Source: Microcoleaceae cyanobacterium UBA11344 (lineage in GTDB: Bacteria; Cyanobacteriota; Cyanobacteriia; Cyanobacteriales; Microcoleaceae). Taken from it: a stretch of DNA of 9,506 nt. Positions 1 through 6,400 of this stretch are shown here, in pieces. The position numbers were made by a program, and so were the translations under genes. Where the stretch lies: assembly GCA_003483675.1 (NCBI GenBank), contig DMYK01000638.1:3100-12605 (forward strand), written 5' to 3'. How positions within the stretch are numbered: the first letter of the stretch is position 1; every line of letters begins with the position of its first letter. A model generated the notes under the pieces. The model saw only the letters and a list, made by a program, of their open reading frames with translations, made no database searches and was not told where the DNA came from.

Positions 1-450
1 CGTCTGAAAGCGCGCGGCAGCTATCCTGAAATTGCCGTAATTAAGGAGTATGGAAACTTGCCTTTGGTGGAGTGTTATGCTGGCAAAGTTAATCAGGTAT
101 TTATGAATTTGATCGGCAATGCGATCGATGCGATTGAGGAGTACAATCAGGGGCGCTCTGTTGCTGAAGCTAAAGCTAATCGCAGTAAAATTAAAATTAA
201 GACTGAAGTCCAAAACTCCAATGCTATAATTCGGATTTCTGACAACGGCTCCGGTATGTCGTCAGCAGTCAGCCAGCAGTTGTTTGAGGCGTTTTTTACC
301 ACCAAACCCGCTGGTAAAGGTACTGGTTTGGGCCTGTCAATTTCCTACAAAGTTGTGAAAGAACACGGTGGGAAACTCAGTTGTGTTTCAGCACCAGGTC
401 AAGGAGCAGAGTTTATCATTGAAATGCCGATCGAACAAATTAGTCAGTAG
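1..450 (+). CDS. Sensor histidine kinase, C-terminal ATP-binding part (5'-truncated by window edge)
   Basis: This is the last 149 residues of a histidine kinase; the reading frame is open from base 1, so the gene begins outside the window. The visible part is a HATPase_c domain, which binds ATP and phosphorylates the histidine of the (unseen) DHp domain. Counting from base 1, the N-box has its key Asn at residue 40 (NLIGNAID), the G1 box is DNGSGM at 81-86, the F-box is FEAFFTTK at 95-102, and the G2 box GKGTGLGL is at 105-112. All catalytic boxes are intact. A stretch rich in Lys and Ala (residues 46-68) separates the N-box from G1. It is less similar to the two minus-strand kinases than they are to each other: its F/G2 region reads KPAGKGTG, whereas both of theirs read KPPGEGSG. 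It converges on the receiver gene at 553-948, and its stop codon lies inside a heptad repeat array. Sensor domains and partner cannot be judged. Confidence 0.93.
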   Translation, partial: RLKARGSYPEIAVIKEYGNLPLVECYAGKVNQVFMNLIGNAIDAIEEYNQGRSVAEAKANRSKIKIKTEVQNSNAIIRISDNGSGMSSAVSQQLFEAFFTTKPAGKGTGLGLSISYKVVKEHGGKLSCVSAPGQGAEFIIEMPIEQISQ

Positions 451-546
451 TCAGTGGTTATTGGTTATTGGTTATTTGTTATTGGTTATTTGTTACCAAT
501 TCCCAATTTCCAATTCCCAATTCCCAATTCCCAATTCCCAATTCCC
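442..546. repeat. Heptanucleotide tandem array, STRR-like, 15 units in one register
   Basis: Fifteen consecutive 7-bp units keep a single register from 442 to 546. They fall into three blocks: AGTCAGT x2 (442-455); GGTTATT and variants x6 (456-497, with TGTTATT at 477 and TGTTACC at 491); and AATTCCC x7 (498-546, with one variant AATTTCC at 505). Short tandem heptanucleotide repeats are a known feature of cyanobacterial genomes (STRR sequences), usually between genes. Here the array fills the space between two convergent genes and overlaps the final codons of the left one. The second and third blocks are partly complementary (5 of 7 positions between GGTTATT and the reverse complement of AATTCCC), so a weak imperfect hairpin is possible. 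Confidence 0.92.
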
Positions 547-552
547 CTTACA

Positions 553-948
553 TTATAGTTGGGACAACGCAGATTGAATAGTTTCTAACAACTCGGTTTC
601 CGACCAAGGTTTCAACAAACAACAATGGAGATTTGCTTGTTTTTTTGCTCGATTAATAGCTGCTTCATCCGCTTGACCCGTCAGCATAATTTTAATAACT
701 TTGGGGAATCTCTCGTGGACGCGAATCAAAAAGTCATCGCCCTTAATACCGGGCATTAACCAATCAGAAATAATCACAATAACACTAATCTGATCGCCAT
801 CGAGTTCCTCTATTAAATCTAAAGCTTCATAGGCATCTTCAGCTCCTTCATATGTGTAGCGAATTCCGAAGGCTGTGGAGAGCTGCATCCTGAGACTATC
901 CAAGACCATTCTCTCGTCGTCAACACACAAAATAACAGGTTTAGACAT
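553..948 (-). CDS. Stand-alone response regulator, receiver domain only (RR2)
   Basis: A 131-residue single-domain receiver protein, the size of a bare REC fold with no output domain. The acidic pair is D10/D11 (CVDDE), the phosphoacceptor is D62 (ISDWLMPG), the switch Thr is T90 (MLTGQ), and the conserved Lys is K113 (LLKPW). Position 110, where CheY-like proteins normally carry Tyr or Phe (CheY Y106), is Cys here, preceded by a second Cys (HCCLLKPW). The start is ATG at 948 with AGGA ten bases upstream, 40 bp after the stop of the REC-PAS kinase gene, so it is probably the last gene of the same operon. It is a clear paralogue of the receiver at 2896-3291: both share [15 protein letters not shown] and AKKQANLH at identical positions. 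It probably accepts phosphate from the REC-PAS kinase next door (inference). What it controls cannot be read from sequence. Confidence 0.93.
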   Translation of the reverse strand: MSKPVILCVDDERMVLDSLRMQLSTAFGIRYTYEGAEDAYEALDLIEELDGDQISVIVIISDWLMPGIKGDDFLIRVHERFPKVIKIMLTGQADEAAINRAKKQANLHCCLLKPWSETELLETIQSALSQL

Positions 949-988
949 GATTTTTTTATCCTATGATACTAGCTCTTCTACCAGATTA

Positions 989-2899
989 CTATAGTCTGGC
1001 GGGCAGGAAAACATTAAATATAGTTTGACCAGTAATGGATTCAAATTCTATTTTTCCCTGATGTTTATCGACAATTTTCTTGACAATATCTAGTCCCAAT
1101 CCACTGCCTTCTCCAGGGGGTTTAGTGGTAAAAAAAGGAGCGAATATTTTCGATTTAATCTCTTCAGGTATTCCTTTGCCACTATCAGTAAAGCTAATTT
1201 TTGCCTGGAAGTCAATAGTGGTAACATCAATAGTTAAAGTGCCTCGATTATCCATCGCTTGCAAGGCATTGTGAATCAGATTTGTCCACACCTGATTCAG
1301 TTCGTCTGGATAACACAGTATGGGTGGCAATTCGGCATAGTTCCTGATGACATTAACTCCTTGTTTCAATTGATTTTGATAGAGAGTTAAGACCGTTTCA
1401 ATCCCTTCAGTTAAATTGGCTTGAGTCCTTTGGCCAGAATGTTCGTAATGGGCATAGGTTTTCAAAGCAAACACCACTTTTGAGGCTCGCTCTGTGGCTG
1501 TTTGAATAGTCGTCATACCTCTTTTTATTTGTGAAAGTTTATAGGCGATTTCTAATACATCAAAACCATCGGATCTGGTTAATAGGGGAATCAAGAAATC
1601 AATCTCATTATAAATTCCCATGATTACTAATGTATCAGCAACACTTTCAGCATCAGTCTCAGAGAAGTCCAAATCTTGCAGTTGACTCCTTAAAGCTTTC
1701 TTCAATTTGCGCTCTTCTTTGGTAGATAGTGTTAATTCTTGATGGAGCGATCGCCCAAGTAACGCCCGGAAGTCTTCCCCTTGCTCTTCGGTAAGGGTTT
1801 GAAACAGTGCCGGCAACTGTTCTAGGGTTGGACTCAAGAAACTGGAAATACTCCCCGCTAACGATCGAATAGCACCTATAGGGTTATTGATTTCATGGGC
1901 AACTCCCGCCACCAATTGTCCCAGCGCAGCCATTTTTTCCGACTCGATTAATTGTTGCTGAGTGGCTTGCAATTGTTGTAAAGTATTGGCTAATTCTTGG
2001 TTTTTTGCCTCAATTTCTCGATGCATCCGCAAAGCAACATTCTTAGCTTCCCTTTCTTGGGCGAGACGCAGGCGATCGGATTCTGCTCGTTGGCGATCGC
2101 TGATATCTTGGAAAGTACAAATTGCATAAGTAATATTTCCCGTTTCGTTCGAGATTGGTGTCGTCGAAACCTCCAAGGGAATAATCCGATCCAGTTGATG
2201 CAATTCCAAATCTTCCGCACGCACCGTTTCTCCCGCGAGCGATCGCACAATCGGCAACTCATTATTAGGATACAATTGTCCGGTGCCAGTGCGATAAACT
2301 TGATACATAGGAGACAACTGCTCGATGGTCGATTCCGGTAACAGTTCAATCCCTAATAATTCCTTTGCTTTACGATTGGCGTAGGTTGTTTTTCCCGTTG
2401 CATCGTGGACAGATACCCCTATAGGCATCGCTTCCAAAAACTGAGCCAGACGACGCTCACTGGCTCTAAGTTGGGCATTTTGTTCTGCCAACTGGTGCTC
2501 TAGCCAATAAATTTTTAGCGCTTCTTGGAGGGTTAAATTGAGTTGTGAACTTACCCAAGGCTTGGCAATATAGCGATAGAGTTGAGCAGAATTAACTGCA
2601 TTGCTGACTCCTTCTATAGTAGCTTGACCGGTTAGCATAATTTTGAGCGTATTGGGCGATCGCTCATGGATACGTTTTAAAACTTCATCCCCTTTCATAT
2701 CCGGCATAATATAGTCGGCGATTACCACAGCAATTTCGCATTCCTCTGCGAGCAAATCTTCGACCAATTCTAAAGCTTCAAGCCCGCCCATAGCTGTTTC
2801 AATCTCAAACCGATCTCCGAAATTTACTGATAATTCCCTCATCAAACTATCCAGCACAGTCTGATCGTCGTCAATACAGATAATCACAGGTTTAATCAT
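989..2899 (-). CDS. REC-PAS hybrid sensor histidine kinase
   Basis: A 636-residue cytoplasmic hybrid kinase with no membrane segment visible. In order: an N-terminal receiver (residues 1-125; D10-D12, phosphoacceptor D62 in IADYIMPD, T90, K113 in YIAKPW), a short coiled coil (about 130-150), a PAS domain (about 149-257) ending in the PAC-type [11 protein letters not shown], a second coiled coil (270-320), a DHp domain with H335 in AHEINNP, and a HATPase_c domain with N544 (N-box), D572 (DSGKG), the F-box FAPFFTTK and GEGSGLGL at 596-603. About 105 residues (356-461) interrupt the two DHp helices. The kinase core is closely similar to that of the giant kinase upstream. The start at 2899 is preferred to an in-frame ATG at 2950: it begins directly at the receiver fold, overlaps the preceding stop as ATGA, and has AAGGA eleven bases upstream. 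The longer start would add 17 residues read out of the neighbouring gene. Having its receiver at the N-terminus lets it act as a relay stage (inference). Confidence 0.93.
   Translation of the reverse strand: MIKPVIICIDDDQTVLDSLMRELSVNFGDRFEIETAMGGLEALELVEDLLAEECEIAVVIADYIMPDMKGDEVLKRIHERSPNTLKIMLTGQATIEGVSNAVNSAQLYRYIAKPWVSSQLNLTLQEALKIYWLEHQLAEQNAQLRASERRLAQFLEAMPIGVSVHDATGKTTYANRKAKELLGIELLPESTIEQLSPMYQVYRTGTGQLYPNNELPIVRSLAGETVRAEDLELHQLDRIIPLEVSTTPISNETGNITYAICTFQDISDRQRAESDRLRLAQEREAKNVALRMHREIEAKNQELANTLQQLQATQQQLIESEKMAALGQLVAGVAHEINNPIGAIRSLAGSISSFLSPTLEQLPALFQTLTEEQGEDFRALLGRSLHQELTLSTKEERKLKKALRSQLQDLDFSETDAESVADTLVIMGIYNEIDFLIPLLTRSDGFDVLEIAYKLSQIKRGMTTIQTATERASKVVFALKTYAHYEHSGQRTQANLTEGIETVLTLYQNQLKQGVNVIRNYAELPPILCYPDELNQVWTNLIHNALQAMDNRGTLTIDVTTIDFQAKISFTDSGKGIPEEIKSKIFAPFFTTKPPGEGSGLGLDIVKKIVDKHQGKIEFESITGQTIFNVFLPARL
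1517..1834 (-). other. Helical insertion inside the DHp domain of the REC-PAS kinase
   Basis: These codons encode roughly residues 356-461, which separate the phosphohistidine helix (H335) from the second DHp helix ([20 protein letters not shown]). A typical DHp has only a short turn here. The insert looks mainly helical and contains a charged segment ([14 protein letters not shown]) followed by a segment with AESVADTL and a Gly-Ile turn. The giant kinase has a related insert of similar length at the same place. The boundaries are my estimate. Confidence 0.7.
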
Positions 2900-3291
2900 A
2901 ATTTTGCCAATCCTTCTTGAATACAAGCAATTAATTCCTGTTCGCTCCAAGGCTTTTGGAGATAGCGATGAAGATTAGCCTGTTTTTTTGCCCGTTCTAC
3001 TGCTGCTTCATCTGCTTGTCCAGTCAATAATATTTTGACCACATTGGGGAATTTTTTCTGAACTTCAATCAGAAATTCATCACCCTTCATACCTGGCATT
3101 AACCAGTCAGAAACTATCACAATTACATCTGTACTTTCTGCTTGTAATTCTTCAATAATTTCGAGGGCTTCCTCAGCATTTTCCGAAGTCTCATAGACAT
3201 AGCGATCGCCAAAGGCGGCTTGCAGTTGCCGTAGCAGACTATTGAGAATAATCACTTCGTCATCAACACATAAAATGGATAGTTTGGGCAT
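2896..3291 (-). CDS. Stand-alone response regulator, receiver domain only (RR1)
   Basis: A 131-residue single-domain receiver protein with D10/D11 (CVDDE), phosphoacceptor D62 (VSDWLMPG), T90 (LLTGQ), Y110 and K113 (YLQKPW), so the full set of receiver residues is present. It lacks any output domain. The reading frame stays open up to an ATG at 3402, but that would add 37 residues read through a repetitive G/C-rich palindrome, and no Shine-Dalgarno is visible before it. The ATG at 3291 starts exactly at the receiver fold and gives the same length as the paralogue at 553-948, although its own ribosome site is weak (AAAGAA). Its TGA overlaps the ATG of the REC-PAS kinase gene by four bases, which suggests translational coupling. 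Lying just after the giant kinase gene, it is the most likely phosphoacceptor for that kinase (inference). Confidence 0.9.
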   Translation of the reverse strand: MPKLSILCVDDEVIILNSLLRQLQAAFGDRYVYETSENAEEALEIIEELQAESTDVIVIVSDWLMPGMKGDEFLIEVQKKFPNVVKILLTGQADEAAVERAKKQANLHRYLQKPWSEQELIACIQEGLAKL

Positions 3292-3317
3292 TTTGGGTTC
3301 TTTGTAGGTTATATGTT

Positions 3318-3332
3318 CCAGCTTAAGGCTGG
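3318..3332. repeat. Small inverted repeat upstream of RR1
   Basis: CCAGC and GCTGG form a 5-bp stem around a 5-base loop (TTAAG). It lies 26 bp before the preferred start of RR1, inside the transcript leader if the operon is cotranscribed. No U-run follows on either strand, so it is not a standard terminator. Its role is unknown and it may be chance. Confidence 0.5.
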
Positions 3333-3348
3333 CTATTGATGCTCTTGT

Positions 3349-3377
3349 CCCCCCCTTATTAAGGGGGGTTAGGGGGG
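3349..3377. repeat. G/C-rich palindromic repeat in the spacer between the giant kinase and RR1
   Basis: A run of seven C, then TTATTAA, six G, TTA and six G. Bases 3350-3368 form a near-perfect palindrome with six G:C pairs and A:T pairs around a one-base centre. On the minus strand it resembles the repeat at 7193-7267: both have the plan C6-7, TT, three bases, AA, G6-7, with a further C-run separated by TAA or CAA. I recall this style of repeat as common in filamentous cyanobacterial genomes but could not check it. There is no U-run, so it is not a classical intrinsic terminator, though the stem could slow RNA decay or polymerase. Confidence 0.8.
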
Positions 3378-3412
3378 ATCGAGACTCGACTACAAGTGAC
3401 ATTTATTATGGG

Positions 3413-6400
3413 CTAGCTATTTATCGGTAAAGAGACAGTAAAAGTAGTTTGACCAGGAATAGATTCAAATTCAATAATACCTCGATGTTTTTCCACAATC
3501 CTCCTAACGATATCCAGTCCTAAACCACTACCTTCTCCGGGTGGTTTAGTCGTAAAGAAAGGCTGAAATATTTTCGGCTTAACTTCTTCAGGAATCCCCT
3601 CACCGCTATCAGTAACACTCACCAGTATACAGCCATTTTGCTCCCTGGCATCAATGGTCAAAATTCCCCGGTTATTCATGGCTTGCAATCCGTTATGAAT
3701 TAAATTCGTCCAAACTTGATTTAGTTCATCAAAGTAGCAGCGAATCTGGGGCAACTCTTGATAATTACGAATTACCTGTACTCCCTGTTTAAGTTGATTT
3801 TGATAGAGGGTTAAAACAACTTCAATTCCATCAATAATATTCGCTTCAATGGTTTCTCCCGTTTGGTTAAATCGGGCATAAGTTTTTAGTGCAAAGACAA
3901 TTTTTGCCGCTCTTTCAGAAGCAATTTTAATGTCTCGCGTGCTTTCTTGCAAACGGACAAACTGGCGCACCGTTTTGAGGAAGTTTTCGCACTCCGCATC
4001 TTGGAATATAGAGAGAAAAGGTTCGAGCCGATCGCAAATGCCCAAATCTAGCAGCAGATTCGCCACAGAATCAGCCTCAGTCATGCCTTGAGCTTGTAGT
4101 TGGCTGATAATAGCTTTCCTCAATTGGCGACGTTCTCGACCCGATACAGTGGTAGTATTTTGTTGCGATCGCTCCAACATCTCGATAAATTGCTGTTGGC
4201 GTTGTGGGGATAGTGATTGAAAAAACGAGGGAAGTTGATTGAGATTTTGATTCAAGAAATCGCTCATATAACCCACGGAGGAACAGATTGCCCCCAAGGG
4301 TGTATTGATTTCATGGGCCACTCCCGCCACCAGTTGTCCTAATGCTGCCATTTTTTCCGATTGAATCAGTTCCTCTTGGGTTGATTGGAGATTGTTTAAA
4401 GCCTGTGAAAGTTCTTGGGTTCGTTCCTCTACTTTAGTTTCTAAATTAGCATAAAGTTGGGCATTTTCCATCGAAATTGCCGCTTGAGAGGCTAAGATTT
4501 TTAAGACTGCCAAGCGATGGGGAGTAAAGGCATTTGTCACGAGATTATTTTCTAGGTACAGAATGGCGATCGGCTTTCCTTGATGTTGAATCGGCAGACA
4601 CAAAACCGACTTTGGTTGATGCTGGATGATATAAGAGTCAGCAGCAAAGGTAGCCTCGGTAGTGGCATCATTTATTACCAAGGTTTCTTGGGTGCGCGAG
4701 ACATAGTTAATAATGGCGATCGGAATTTCCTGAGAGTCAACAACGGGAGTTGAGAGTAAGTTGCACGATTTACTGTTCAAACATTGAGCAGCCAGCAAGA
4801 ATGAATCTCTTTCTATCAAAATCATCGCTCCTTTTTCTGCTCCCGCATTCTCAATCATCACTTGCATCAAAGTGGAGAGCAGTTTATCGAGATTAATTTC
4901 GCCTGACAGCGATTGAGATGCTTTGATTACTGTTGCCAAGTCCAGAATTTGTGATCCACCAGAACTCGTACTTGCGACAGTTCCAGTCATCATTTGGGCA
5001 ATTGTATCGCCTATTTTTAAGCTCGTTTTCTGATTAAAAATAGGCGCGAGTAATTGAGGGTAGCGCTTTTCTAAATCCTCAACTTTGGCTTTGGCTCCCC
5101 AGCGTGCATAGGCGTAGTAGGCCTCAGTTAAATACACTTGGGCAATTTTCTCTTTACCCCAGTCTAAATAAAACTTGGCGGCGAGTTCGTTGGCGAGGGC
5201 TTCTTCATTGATGTACTCGTTTTCTTTCGCTCCAGCAATTGCCTTGTCATATAGCTCGATGGCTGCTACTTTCTGTCCTAAAACTCGGCATTTTTCCGCT
5301 TCTACTAAATCGACCTTATGTTGGTGATTCATGGGAGCATAGTGCGCCCAATACTGTTGCAGTTTTGTTTGGTTTTGTTCCACCTTTTTGAATATCTCTG
5401 ATGTCTCCTCTGATTCCAGACTCAAAACGGCTAGAACACTCAAAGAGTCATAGAGATAAAATGCAGGCTCACCAACCGTTCCAGTTGCAGACAAGAGATA
5501 ACGACTGACTTCAACAGCATGGTTTTTAGCGGATGCGATTTCCCCAAATAGGTAACAAAGCGTCAGTTTATATAAATAAAAGAAAAATAACCCAAATAAA
5601 TTATTCGCCTCTAGGAGTACGGGCAAGAATTCTGATTCACACAGAGCCGCTCCAGACAACAGGCTAGGAGACTCTTCAACCCCTAGCAAATTTAAAGTCG
5701 ATTGCCAATGAATTCGACACCAATTCGCTGCGGTCAATTGCTTGAATTGCACCAACCCATTACAGTAGGCGCGAGCTTCTTGCTCCAAGGTGTCAAGACG
5801 CTGACCACACCAAAAAGCATTGAGACAAAAATTTTGGGCGCTATATCCTGCCATTTCTAGGTTGCCTACTTCTAGCGTCGTCGCATAACTCTCTTGCAAG
5901 ATCGGTAGCGTTTCTTTAATATGGGATTTGCGATGTACGGTGAATAACCCGACCGTAACTAATACCTCTGGCTTAAAAGCTTTAGCATCCAGTTTGGAGA
6001 CGACTTGGAGTGCCAACTGACCAAACTTTACTCCGGTATCCACATCTTGCAAAAGATTGCAGGCAATGATGCTATAGGAACAATAAGCAAAGGCTGAAGC
6101 TGGTGTATTTCCATATTGAATGGATAGCTTGACTGACAAGGATATCAATAAGGGATACAAAAGAAAATCAGAGAAGTAAGCAGCCGGGATGATGCGATTG
6201 ACAATCTGCACAATGGCGATTTTTTCTTCATCAGTCATCATCGGCAGGTGAACCAAGTCTTCGATTTCCCTGTCTCCAATCAGTTGTTCGATTTCTGCCG
6301 TTATCTGTTGAGTATCTTTTTGTGTGGGCGTTTCAGGAAAGGTGACACCTAATTTTTGCAAAAGTTGTCTGGCAATCAAAATGGCTTCGGTTAGTTGGGT

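Noticed and set aside
58..450. A TTG start at 58 for the left kinase
   Set aside because: The frame is open to base 1 and encodes sequence typical of the region before the N-box, so the gene is simply cut by the window edge.
497..545. CRISPR-like repetition
   Set aside because: The units are contiguous 7-mers with no spacers, so this is a simple tandem repeat.
368..577. Small plus-strand ORF with a hydrophobic tail over the heptad array
   Set aside because: It overlaps the kinase in another frame and its tail is only repeat DNA read as protein.
1080..1274. Antisense ORF inside the REC-PAS kinase
   Set aside because: It is the shadow of a well-supported kinase domain and has no recognisable fold; the same applies to ORFs at 1990-2349 and 1997-2341.
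3349..3377. Intrinsic terminator after the giant kinase
   Set aside because: The stem is strong but no U-run follows on the minus strand, and the same element occurs inside a coding region, so it is better called a dispersed repeat.
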